Below are positions 19,210 through 26,648 of a DNA stretch of 64,000 nt, piece after piece. Source of the DNA: Oryzicola mucosus. Lineage in GTDB: Bacteria; Pseudomonadota; Alphaproteobacteria; Rhizobiales; Rhizobiaceae. Position numbers and translations under genes: made by a program. A model generated the notes under the pieces. The model was not told the origin of the DNA, searched no databases, and saw nothing but the letters and a program-made list of their open reading frames with translations. The stretch's first letter is position 1. Every line of letters starts with the position of its first letter. The stretch covers positions 434,001 to 498,000 of the forward strand of contig NZ_JACVVX010000004.1 in the NCBI RefSeq assembly GCF_014534685.1, written 5' to 3'.

Positions 19210-19458
19210 ATGCTGGCGAGACCCGATCCCTATGCCTGCGTGGAATGCGGCACGCCGTTTCGTTCGGACGGTTTTCACTATCATGAAGGCATCGTCGAGA
19301 ACGGTCCGGCTTATTGGTCCGACCGTGGCATTCTGTGCTCGCCGCAGTGCTCGCTGGCTCACCACCAGAAACGCAAGGCCGAGGGAACCCTGCGCCAGAC
19401 GCCTGCACCCGATCCGTTCGACCTGTCTTCGATGACGCAGGATTTCTGGAAGCGTTAG
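19210..19458 (+). CDS. small Cys-rich hypothetical protein
   Basis: 82 residues. Start MLARPDPYACVEC has AAGGAG placed seven bases upstream; an ATG at 19192 would put the ribosome site inside the gene. Two cysteine pairs (CVEC near residue 10, then CSPQC about 35 residues on) and several histidines suggest one zinc-binding knuckle. I recognise no named family and no function can be assigned. It is divergent from the acyl-CoA dehydrogenase operon and converges on purD with a 7-bp gap. Confidence 0.75.
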   Translation: MLARPDPYACVECGTPFRSDGFHYHEGIVENGPAYWSDRGILCSPQCSLAHHQKRKAEGTLRQTPAPDPFDLSSMTQDFWKR

Positions 19459-19465
19459 ACGACGC

Positions 19466-20737
19466 CTAGCCTTCCCGCTCCACGGCGCGCCAGCCGATGT
19501 CGCGGCGGCAGAAACCCTCCGGCCAATCGATACGATCAAGCGCGGCATAGACCTTCGACCGCGCATCGGAAACCTTGGCCGCCATGCCCGTCACGTTCAG
19601 CACGCGGCCGCCATTGGCGACGAGGTTGCCATCCTTAAAGGCCGTTCCGGCGTGGAAAATCTGGATGTCGCCGGCGCCGGCTTCCTCCACGCCCTTGATG
19701 ACGGATCCTTTTTTCGGCGCGTCCGGATAGCCCTCGGCCGCCAAAACCACCGTCAGCGCCGTATCGTCGCGCCACCGCGTTGAGACGTGGCCAAGCTGGC
19801 CGTCCACGGCGGCATTCAACAGCACCAGCAGATCGTCCTTCAGGCGCATCATCAGCACCTGGCATTCAGGGTCGCCGAAACGCACATTGTATTCGATCAG
19901 CTTGGGGCCGTTTTCGGTCAGCATCAAGCCGACGAAGAGAATGCCGGTAAACGGCGCGCCCATCTCGGCCATGCCGCGCATGGTCGGCGCGACGATTTCG
20001 TCCATCGTGCGGTCGATCATCTCCTGCGTCATCACGGGCGCGGGCGAATAGGCGCCCATGCCACCGGTGTTGGGGCCGGTATCGCCCTCGCCGACGCGCT
20101 TATGGTCCTGGGCTGTGCCGAAAGGCAGTGCGGTCGTTCCGTCACAGAGGCAGAAGAAGCTTGCTTCCTCGCCGGTCAGGAATTCCTCGACCACCACCGA
20201 CGCGCCGGCGCTGCCGAACGCGCCGTCAAAGCAGGCCTCGACCGCATCGAGCGCTTCCTGCAGTTCCATGGCGACCGTCACACCCTTTCCGGCAGCCAGA
20301 CCGTCGGCCTTGATCACGATCGGCGCGCCCACCTTCTCGACATAGGCGCGGGCGTCCGCAGCATTGTCGAACCGGCCGTAAGCGGCTGTGGGGATGTCAT
20401 AGCGGGCGCAGAGGTCCTTGGTGAAGCCCTTCGAACCTTCGAGCTGCGCGGCATGGCCGGAAGGTCCGAAAACGCGAATGCCTGCGGCGCGCAGCGCGTC
20501 GGCGATTCCGTCGACCAGCGGCCCTTCCGGCCCGACCACGACGAGATCAACTGCCTTTTCCCTGCAGAAGGCGACGACAGCGCCATGGTTCGACACATCG
20601 AGCGCCACCAGTTCCGCCTCCCGCGCGATGCCGGGATTGCCCGGTGCGGCATAGAGCTTCGTCAGCAGCGGCGAAGCGGCAAGCTTCCAGGCCAGCGCGT
20701 GCTCACGTCCGCCGGAACCGATGAGAAGAACGTTCAT
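19466..20737 (-). CDS. purD: phosphoribosylamine--glycine ligase
   Basis: 423 residues, second step of purine synthesis, ATP-grasp fold. N-terminal [22 protein letters not shown]-grasp segments [15 protein letters not shown] and [11 protein letters not shown], and the ILFVGLM / [11 protein letters not shown] loop are all intact. A single gene, divergent from ubiA. Confidence 0.97.
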   Translation of the reverse strand: MNVLLIGSGGREHALAWKLAASPLLTKLYAAPGNPGIAREAELVALDVSNHGAVVAFCREKAVDLVVVGPEGPLVDGIADALRAAGIRVFGPSGHAAQLEGSKGFTKDLCARYDIPTAAYGRFDNAADARAYVEKVGAPIVIKADGLAAGKGVTVAMELQEALDAVEACFDGAFGSAGASVVVEEFLTGEEASFFCLCDGTTALPFGTAQDHKRVGEGDTGPNTGGMGAYSPAPVMTQEMIDRTMDEIVAPTMRGMAEMGAPFTGILFVGLMLTENGPKLIEYNVRFGDPECQVLMMRLKDDLLVLLNAAVDGQLGHVSTRWRDDTALTVVLAAEGYPDAPKKGSVIKGVEEAGAGDIQIFHAGTAFKDGNLVANGGRVLNVTGMAAKVSDARSKVYAALDRIDWPEGFCRRDIGWRAVEREG

Positions 20738-20774
20738 GCCTGCAACTCCTTGCTAGAGTATTCCGTCGCCGCCT

Positions 20775-20803
20775 CCGGTATGGCGCATGACACAAGCGGT
20801 CAA
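20775..20803 (-). promoter_or_regulatory. possible purD promoter
   Basis: Minus strand: TTGACC (20803-20798), 17-bp spacer, TACCGG (20780-20775). The -35 is good, the -10 is weak. Confidence 0.35.
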
Positions 20804-20874
20804 GCGCGGAGGTGACGGAATCCGTGGCAAATCATCTTCTTGACGCCTGCCTGCCGCCCTGCCACTCACGAAGT

Positions 20875-21858
20875 ATGGATACGATACAGAGCAAGGGCGC
20901 CCAGGGCCGCGTCGCCGACGCACCCAGCGGGCATTGGGTTTATCGCACGCTGCCGCGCTGGGCGTGGCCCTACGCACAGTTGGCCCGTTGGGACCGACCG
21001 ATCGGCTGGGTGCTGCTGCTCTGGCCGTGCTGGTGGTCGGCAGCACTTGCCGCGAGCGCCTATGCGCGTCCCACCGACAGCCTGGTCTCGCTGTTGCCCT
21101 CGCCCTGGTATCTCTTTCTGTTTCTCGTCGGCGCCATAGCCATGCGCGGGGCGGGCTGCACCTACAACGACATCGTCGACGAAGACATCGACGCCAAGGT
21201 CGAGCGCACGCGGTCGCGGCCGCTGCCATCCGGACAGGTCAGCAGGAAGCAGGCCTGGGCCTTTCTCGTGGCACAGGCGCTGATCGGCCTGCTGGTGCTG
21301 ATCCAGTTCAACAGCTTCGCCATTCTGCTCGGCATCTCGTCGCTCGCCGTGGTGGCCGCTTACCCTTTCATGAAGCGAATCACCAACTGGCCGCAACTGG
21401 TTCTCGGGCTGGCATTTTCATGGGGCGCGCTGATGGGCTGGGCCGCTGAATTCGGCGACATCGACGGTCCCGCCATCGTGCTCTATATCGGCTCGATCCT
21501 CTGGGTGATCGGCTACGATACGATCTACGCCCACCAGGACCGGGAAGACGATGCACTCGTCGGCGTCCATTCCACAGCGCGCCTGTTCGGCGACAACACC
21601 AAAAGCTGGCTGCTCGGTCTGTACGGCGGCGCTCTGATGTGTTTCGCCATTGCCTTTGCCGCGGCCGAAGCACCGATGCCGGCCCTTGCCGGCCTGATCG
21701 CAGCCGGCGCGCATATGATGCGCCAGATCGCCGTTCTCGATATCGACGATCCCGACCAGTGCCTGAAGCTGTTCAAGTCGAACGGCCAGGTCGGCTGGAT
21801 GATTTTCCTCGGCCTTCTCGGCGGCGCGGTCTGGGTCGCGGTCAAGCCAATGCTTTGA
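20875..21858 (+). CDS. ubiA: 4-hydroxybenzoate polyprenyltransferase
   Basis: 327 residues, integral membrane enzyme with about eight hydrophobic segments. The first Asp-rich motif NDIVDEDIDAKVERTRSRPLP and the second, YDTIYAHQDREDDA, bind Mg-prenyl diphosphate. It attaches the polyprenyl tail to 4-hydroxybenzoate in ubiquinone synthesis. The start MDTIQSK is taken; a GTG at 20812 lies immediately after a GGAG and is less likely. The polyprenyl synthase at 34.3 kb would supply the tail. Confidence 0.93.
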   Translation: MDTIQSKGAQGRVADAPSGHWVYRTLPRWAWPYAQLARWDRPIGWVLLLWPCWWSAALAASAYARPTDSLVSLLPSPWYLFLFLVGAIAMRGAGCTYNDIVDEDIDAKVERTRSRPLPSGQVSRKQAWAFLVAQALIGLLVLIQFNSFAILLGISSLAVVAAYPFMKRITNWPQLVLGLAFSWGALMGWAAEFGDIDGPAIVLYIGSILWVIGYDTIYAHQDREDDALVGVHSTARLFGDNTKSWLLGLYGGALMCFAIAFAAAEAPMPALAGLIAAGAHMMRQIAVLDIDDPDQCLKLFKSNGQVGWMIFLGLLGGAVWVAVKPML

Positions 21859-21886
21859 ATCAACGTCCCCAGAGACTGGATCAAAA

Positions 21887-21907
21887 GGCCGGGCTAAGCG
21901 CCCGGCC
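21887..21907. terminator. bidirectional hairpin between ubiA and DUF6101
   Basis: GGCCGGGC, 5-base loop, GCCCGGCC. On the minus strand it is followed by TTTTGAT, suiting the DUF6101 gene; on the plus strand by a looser T-rich stretch after ubiA. Confidence 0.65.
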
Positions 21908-21931
21908 CTTAACGATTTTCTTAACGAAACG

Positions 21932-22498
21932 TTAACCTCGGGCAATGATTTCCTCGCCATTGACCACCAGCCGCAGGCCGAGATTGCCGGTCTTGCGGCG
22001 GGCGAGGAAACGCGGGCGACGGGTGCGAGAAACCTGCCCTTTGCGGCGTTCGCGCACCGGCGCTGTCTTGATGGCGGCCCCAAGGGACTCTTCCAGGGTC
22101 CGCGCGATACCGTCGGCCTCGATCAGCAGCATCGGCAGCCCGTAGGCTTCGGCCCAGGCGCGCCAGTCGGCGGCGATGTCGTCGAGGTCTTCGGCCACCA
22201 GCAGCGGCACAGACAGCATGGGATCGTTGTGAAGCAGTTCCAGCGTCACCGTCACCGCACCCGTCTCGTCCTCGAGCGCACGGGCGGCGACGCCACGGAA
22301 TGCCTTGGCGGGAAGTGCGACCACTGCGGGCAGGCCGCTGAGGGCCAGGATGCGCCGTACGGTTGCGCCGCGCCCGTCGATGGTGAAGGTTACCTCGCCG
22401 TGGTCGTCGCGTCCCGAATAGCTGACCACCTGCGGCAAGCGGAGTGGGTCCAGGCGCATGGCGCGGCCTGCCCAGACTGGCTTCAGTCCAGTGTTCAT
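21932..22498 (-). CDS. DUF6101 family protein
   Basis: 188 residues with AGGAAGG before the ATG. It resembles a family of Rhizobiales proteins annotated DUF6101; the role is unknown. No signal peptide or membrane segment. The C-terminal region is strongly basic (RERRKGQVSRTRRPRFLARRK), which could bind nucleic acid or polyanions; that is inference. Its 5' leader contains two GC hairpins. Confidence 0.75.
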   Translation of the reverse strand: MNTGLKPVWAGRAMRLDPLRLPQVVSYSGRDDHGEVTFTIDGRGATVRRILALSGLPAVVALPAKAFRGVAARALEDETGAVTVTLELLHNDPMLSVPLLVAEDLDDIAADWRAWAEAYGLPMLLIEADGIARTLEESLGAAIKTAPVRERRKGQVSRTRRPRFLARRKTGNLGLRLVVNGEEIIARG

Positions 22499-22522
22499 GT
22501 TTTGCCTTCCTGTTGCTCCTGA

Positions 22523-22570
22523 GAGCCGGTTTCCGGTCTCTCCGGGTCGGGTTTTCCCGGCCTCGTTGAG
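22523..22570 (-). other. GC hairpins in the DUF6101 leader
   Basis: On the minus strand GAGAGACCGG / CCGGCTCTC and CCGGG / CCCGA form two short adjacent stems before the ribosome site. Possible leader structure; no known riboswitch class recognised. Confidence 0.3.
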
Positions 22571-22732
22571 GAAGACATTAGCGAGGGACCTTCGCCGCCC
22601 GCTTAAGAAGTTCAGTTAAATTTTCCTGATCTCGCAGATGGTTATCGAAATGCGACCGGCTTGGGCGTTCGCGCAATCTTGCCGCTCGACCGTGCTAAAA
22701 GCACATTTGCGCTATTATACCTTATATGCTAT

Positions 22733-23065
22733 ATGACTGTCATGCGATGGACTGTCGAGACTCTCGATGTCGTGGATGCGGAAATCGAGGCTTTGCCGCC
22801 ATCTCTGCAGGCACGTCTGATCCGCTTGATGGAAATGGTGGAGACCGTCGGCCTCGACCAGATGCGTGAGCCGCATGTAAAACACATCGAGAATAAGCTC
22901 TGGGAGCTTCGCGCGAAGGCCTCCGAGGGAATCGCACGCGGTCTGTATGTGACGCTCACCGGACGGCGTGTCGTCGTCCTGCATGTGTTCGTTAAGAAAT
23001 CGCAGAAGACGCCCCGAAGTGCTTTGAACATTGCCCGAGAGCGAATGAAACAGGTGACATCATGA
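22733..23065 (+). CDS. RelE/HigB-type toxin (phage Gp49-like)
   Basis: 110 residues. The pattern of the Gp49/HigB family is visible: LPPSLQARLIRLMEMVE, then HVKHIENKLWELRAKASEGIARGLYV and VVVLHVFVKKSQKTP with the conserved basic residues of mRNA-cleaving RelE toxins. The start at 22733 (ATG) or 22742 (ATG) is uncertain since neither has a Shine-Dalgarno; translation may be from a very short leader. Its stop overlaps the antitoxin ATG by four bases. Toxin-first order is typical of HigBA. Confidence 0.88.
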   Translation: MTVMRWTVETLDVVDAEIEALPPSLQARLIRLMEMVETVGLDQMREPHVKHIENKLWELRAKASEGIARGLYVTLTGRRVVVLHVFVKKSQKTPRSALNIARERMKQVTS

Positions 23066-23340
23066 CGAAGATTGCCGACCTTAAAAAGCGGCTGATGAAC
23101 AATCCCGATTTCCAAAAGGAATACGCGAAAGCCGACGCTGAGTTCTCCATCGTCGAGGCGCTGGTGAAAGCCAGAACCGATGCCAAACTCTCCCAAGCAG
23201 AGGTGGCACGCCGGATCGGAACGACGCAATCCGCTATTGCGCGCCTGGAGGGCGGCGGTGTCTCGCCGTCCCTTTCGACACTGCGCCGCTATGCCGAAGC
23301 CACCGGCACCAAGCTTCATGTCGAGTTGCTTGCGCGATAA
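23062..23340 (+). CDS. HigA-type antitoxin with XRE helix-turn-helix
   Basis: 92 residues. The XRE domain spans roughly 42-85 (KLSQAEVARRIGTTQSAIARLEGG, SLSTLRRYAEATG). The N-terminal part contacts the toxin. ATGA overlap with the toxin gene shows coupled translation. It probably represses its own promoter; a short palindrome, GTGCT-AAA-AGCAC, lies at 22692-22704 upstream of the toxin. Confidence 0.9.
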   Translation: MTKIADLKKRLMNNPDFQKEYAKADAEFSIVEALVKARTDAKLSQAEVARRIGTTQSAIARLEGGGVSPSLSTLRRYAEATGTKLHVELLAR

Positions 23341-23365
23341 GTCCGAATTCAGCGCGCCACTGCGC

Positions 23366-24805
23366 TCACAACACCTTGCCAGGGTTCATAATGCCGGCCG
23401 GGTCGAAGGCGGCCTTGATGCGCCGCATCAGGTCGATGCTCACCGGCGAGGTGGTTTCGACGAGCTCCTTACGCTTCATCGAACCGATGCCGTGCTCGGC
23501 CGAGAACGAGCCGTGAAGCTGCCGGACGATGGCGAAGACGGCCTTGTTCATCGCCGAGTACAAAGCGAGGTAGTCCTGTGGCGCCATGCCGACCGGCTGG
23601 GAGACATTGTAGTGCAGGTTGCCGTCGCCGAGATGGCCGAAGCAGCAGACGCGAGCGCCGGGGCAGACACGTTCCACCTCCACCGCCGCGAGTCTCAGAA
23701 ACTCGGGGATCGAGGCGACCGGCACCGAGATGTCGTGCTTGATCGAGGCGCCTTCGGGCTTCTGTGCATCTGAAAAACCCTCGCGCAGCCGCCAGAATTC
23801 CTTCGCCTGGGCGATGTTGGCAGAGATTGCCGCGTCCTGGACCAGGCCGGCCTCGAATGCCTCGGTGAGGATCGCCTCAATGGTCTGCCGCGCATCGTCG
23901 TCGGAATGGCCCGACGAAATCTCGAGCAGGACATACCACGGCCAGCGTCCCTCCAGCGGATTGCGCGCATCGGGAATATGGCGAAGGCCGAACTCCAACG
24001 GCGTGTCGCCGATCAGCTCGAAGCTTGTCAGGCTGCTGCCTGCCGCCTCGCCGGCCCTGTGCAGCAGGTCGAGCGCGACATCCGGCGTCTCGATGGCGAT
24101 CCAGGCCGATTCCCGGCCCTTGGGCTTGGGGTAGAGCTTCAGCACGGCGGCGGTTATAACACCCAATGTGCCTTCGGCGCCGACGAACAGGTTCTTGAGA
24201 TCGTAGCCGGTGTTGTCCTTCTTCAGCTTGCGCAGATCGTCGAACACCTCACCCGTCGGCAGCACGACCTCGACGCCAAGGCACAGATCGCGCGCGCTGC
24301 CATAGACCAGCGCGCCGACGCCGCCGGCATTGGACGACAGATTGCCGCCGATCTGGCAGGAGCCTTGCGACGCCAGGGACAGCGGGAACAGCCGGTCGAT
24401 ACCGTCGGCGGCGGCGTGCAGGTTTTCGAGGATGACGCCGGCTTCGACGGTGACCGTATTCGACAGCGGGTCGAGCTCGCGGATGCGGTTGAGCCGCGAC
24501 AGCGACAGGATCACCTGCCGGCCCGATGTGTCCGGCACCTGCCCGCCGACGAGGCCGGTGTTGCCGCTCTGCGGCACGATCGCCGTACCGGTCTCGGTGG
24601 CCAGCTTCATGATGCGGCTGACCTCTTCGACGTTGCCCGGACGCAGCACCAGCGCGGCCTTGCCCCCGAACAGGCCGCGCCGTTCAGCTTCGTATGGCGC
24701 GATATCGTCTTGATCTTGCAGCGCATAAGCATCGCCGACGATCTCGGCGAACCGGTCGATGAGGACGGGAGGCAGATGGTCTGGGAGGTCCGTCATGTCT
24801 GTCAT
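23366..24805 (-). CDS. FAD-binding oxidase, GlcD / D-2-hydroxyacid dehydrogenase family
   Basis: 479 residues. A PCMH-type FAD-binding domain (IVPQSGNTGLVGGQVPD, QIGGNLSSNAGG) is followed by the FAD-oxidase C domain with the metal-site CCFGHLGDGNLHYN and the terminal EHGIGSMKRKEL. The family includes D-lactate, glycolate (GlcD) and D-2-hydroxyglutarate dehydrogenases; the substrate is not decided by sequence. It sits next to the TsaC/Sua5 gene, as in many rhizobia. Confidence 0.9.
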   Translation of the reverse strand: MTDMTDLPDHLPPVLIDRFAEIVGDAYALQDQDDIAPYEAERRGLFGGKAALVLRPGNVEEVSRIMKLATETGTAIVPQSGNTGLVGGQVPDTSGRQVILSLSRLNRIRELDPLSNTVTVEAGVILENLHAAADGIDRLFPLSLASQGSCQIGGNLSSNAGGVGALVYGSARDLCLGVEVVLPTGEVFDDLRKLKKDNTGYDLKNLFVGAEGTLGVITAAVLKLYPKPKGRESAWIAIETPDVALDLLHRAGEAAGSSLTSFELIGDTPLEFGLRHIPDARNPLEGRWPWYVLLEISSGHSDDDARQTIEAILTEAFEAGLVQDAAISANIAQAKEFWRLREGFSDAQKPEGASIKHDISVPVASIPEFLRLAAVEVERVCPGARVCCFGHLGDGNLHYNVSQPVGMAPQDYLALYSAMNKAVFAIVRQLHGSFSAEHGIGSMKRKELVETTSPVSIDLMRRIKAAFDPAGIMNPGKVL

Positions 24806-24826
24806 ACCTTATGCAATGCTCCTTGT

Positions 24827-25774
24827 TCAGCGAGGCGCGGCGGCGCGGGCGAGCCTGTCGTTGATCGCTTCGCCCAGACCGTGGAACGGCACCGGTTCGA
24901 CCGCGATGGTGGCAGCTCCAACCGCATCGAGCTGCCTGAGGTGTGAAAACAGATTGGCAGCGGCCTCGCGCAGATCGCCTGTCGGCGACAGGTTGAGCAC
25001 AGCACGCGCCCCGCCGCGCGCCCGGCTCGGTCCGAAGGCCAGCAGCGCCTCGCCGGGCTCGACGGCATCGACGTTGAGCCGCATGGCGGCAGCGGGCGCG
25101 TAATGCGACGTCATCATGCCGGGCGCCTCGATCCTGCCGCCGCTGCCGCGCTCGACCGGCGCCCCGGCCACGGCCTCGATATCTTCAGCCGCCACGCCGC
25201 CGGGACGCAGGAGACGAACGCGGCCGTTCTCGACCTTGACGATGGTCGACTCCACGCCGACCGGGGTCTGGCCGCCATCGACCACCAGCGGGATTTTCGC
25301 GCCGAGATCGCGGTTCACCGCGTCCGCGCTGGTGCCGCTGATTTTGCCGGAGGAATTTGCGCTGGGAGCTGCAATGGGATGGCCAAGCGCTGCGATCAGC
25401 GTCGAGGCGAAACCCTTCGGCATTCGCAGTGCGATGGTGTCGAGCCCCGCCGTCACCAGCGGATGGATGCCGGAGCCAACGCGCAGCGGCACGACGATGG
25501 TTAGCGGGCCGGGCCAGAATGCCTCGGCCAGTTTTCGCGAAAGCAGGTCGAAATCGCCGATCCGCTCGGCCATCGCCCAATCCGAGACATGGGCGATGAG
25601 TGGATTGAAACGCGGCCGGCCCTTGGCCTCAAAAATGCGCGCCACGCCGGTGCCCGAAGTGGCGTCGCCCGCCAGCCCGTAGACCGTCTCGGTGGGCAGC
25701 GCGATCACCTCGCCGCCGCGCAAAAGCTCCAGCGCGCGCTCCAGGGCGCTGTCGATAGGGATCAGTTCGGCCAC
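24827..25774 (-). CDS. L-threonylcarbamoyladenylate synthase, Sua5 type
   Basis: 315 residues from GTG at 25774, which has AGAGGA eight bases upstream; the longer frame to 25849 lacks a ribosome site. The YrdC domain (GEVIALPTETVYGLAGDA, then PSANSSGKISGTSA) is followed by the Sua5 C-terminal domain, so it is the long Sua5 form rather than TsaC. It makes threonylcarbamoyl-AMP for the t6A37 modification of ANN-decoding tRNAs. The gene ends 21 bp before the FAD oxidase gene. Confidence 0.93.
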   Translation of the reverse strand: MAELIPIDSALERALELLRGGEVIALPTETVYGLAGDATSGTGVARIFEAKGRPRFNPLIAHVSDWAMAERIGDFDLLSRKLAEAFWPGPLTIVVPLRVGSGIHPLVTAGLDTIALRMPKGFASTLIAALGHPIAAPSANSSGKISGTSADAVNRDLGAKIPLVVDGGQTPVGVESTIVKVENGRVRLLRPGGVAAEDIEAVAGAPVERGSGGRIEAPGMMTSHYAPAAAMRLNVDAVEPGEALLAFGPSRARGGARAVLNLSPTGDLREAAANLFSHLRQLDAVGAATIAVEPVPFHGLGEAINDRLARAAAPR

Positions 25775-25919
25775 TGCGAATTCCTCTCGCGCAAACGCGT
25801 ATCGCGCGTTGGTGGGAACTGCAAGAGTGCGCTGCCTACGGCCCCTCATATCCGGCGCTTGACGCTGAAGCCGGCACCGCGCAGGATTGCCGACATGGAG
25901 ATTTTAGGGTGGGGAAATC

Positions 25920-26297
25920 ATGAGAACGACCTGTGCAGTCGCAGTTCTGACGCTGTTGCTCGGAGTGAATGGAGCACGCGCCGACGAATTTCTGGGCAGC
26001 TATGTCGCCCGGATCTCGGCCAAGGATCACGTCGCCAGCGACGGCTATCCGCTGGACAGCGCGGCCCAGATGGTGCGGCAGGATCGCGCCAACTGGCACC
26101 GCTTCGGACGCGGCGACCGCGAGGACCAGGACGATCCGTGGTTCGGCTCGGCCAATGCGCGGACGCGGTTCGAACGGCTGCTGCAGCAGCCCGGCGCGAT
26201 GAGCGCGGCGACGAAGCGCGCGATCACGCGCGGACAGCCGGTGGTCGAGGTTCGTGTCTATCGCCAGAGCGTCGAGGTCGATGTGATCGGCAATTGA
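25920..26297 (+). CDS. secreted protein of unknown function
   Basis: 125 residues. GGTGGGG precedes the ATG. Signal peptide about 1-21 (LLLGVNGARA cleavage). The mature 100 residues are charged and contain the dense stretch RFGRGDREDQDDPWFG; no cysteine beyond the signal, no membrane segment. I recognise no family. A single gene with nothing of its own operon around it. Confidence 0.75.
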   Translation: MRTTCAVAVLTLLLGVNGARADEFLGSYVARISAKDHVASDGYPLDSAAQMVRQDRANWHRFGRGDREDQDDPWFGSANARTRFERLLQQPGAMSAATKRAITRGQPVVEVRVYRQSVEVDVIGN

Positions 26298-26417
26298 GGG
26301 CAGAGGGGGTTGGCTGAAAGAGGTGCCACTATCGGCGAACGGTCTGGCGGTGTGACGTTGCCTTTGTCACATTGATGTCTGATGCTTTGTCTGCATCGTC
26401 AGGGCCATCCTCCAAGT

Positions 26418-26481
26418 CACGGAATGGATTCCCGGGTTTCCGCCTTCGCTGCGCTCGGCTTCACCCGTGAATGACGAAGGC
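26418..26481 (+). repeat. RIME-like palindromic repeat, copy 1
   Basis: Begins with GGAATGGATTCCCGGG at 26421 and ends with CCCGTGAATGACGAAGG. Reverse complement of copy 2 with a diverged middle. Sequences of this kind occur in many copies in rhizobial genomes. Confidence 0.7.
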
Positions 26482-26532
26482 GTAGGAGCGCTATGTCAAT
26501 CACCAACGTTGGAGTTTTGCGGGGACCTCCTT

Positions 26533-26595
26533 ACCTTCGTCATTCACGGGCAAGCGAGGCGAAGCCGAGTGCGACCCGAGAATCCATTCCGCGAG
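26533..26595 (-). repeat. RIME-like palindromic repeat, copy 2 (inverted)
   Basis: Begins CCTTCGTCATTCACGGG and ends CCCGAGAATCCATTCC, an inverted partner of copy 1 about 50 bp away. Together they could form a large hairpin at the shared end of two converging genes. Confidence 0.7.
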
Positions 26596-26648
26596 TTATG
26601 AGATACGCAACGAATGCAGAACGAAGTGCGGATCATCTCGACCGGTCC

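Larger units (their letters stand above)
26298..26648. other. 351-bp gene-free gap with repeat pair
   Basis: No gene is supported. The gap holds two copies of a palindromic element in opposite orientation (26418-26481 and 26533-26595) and otherwise plain sequence between a plus-strand and a minus-strand gene end. Confidence 0.7.
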
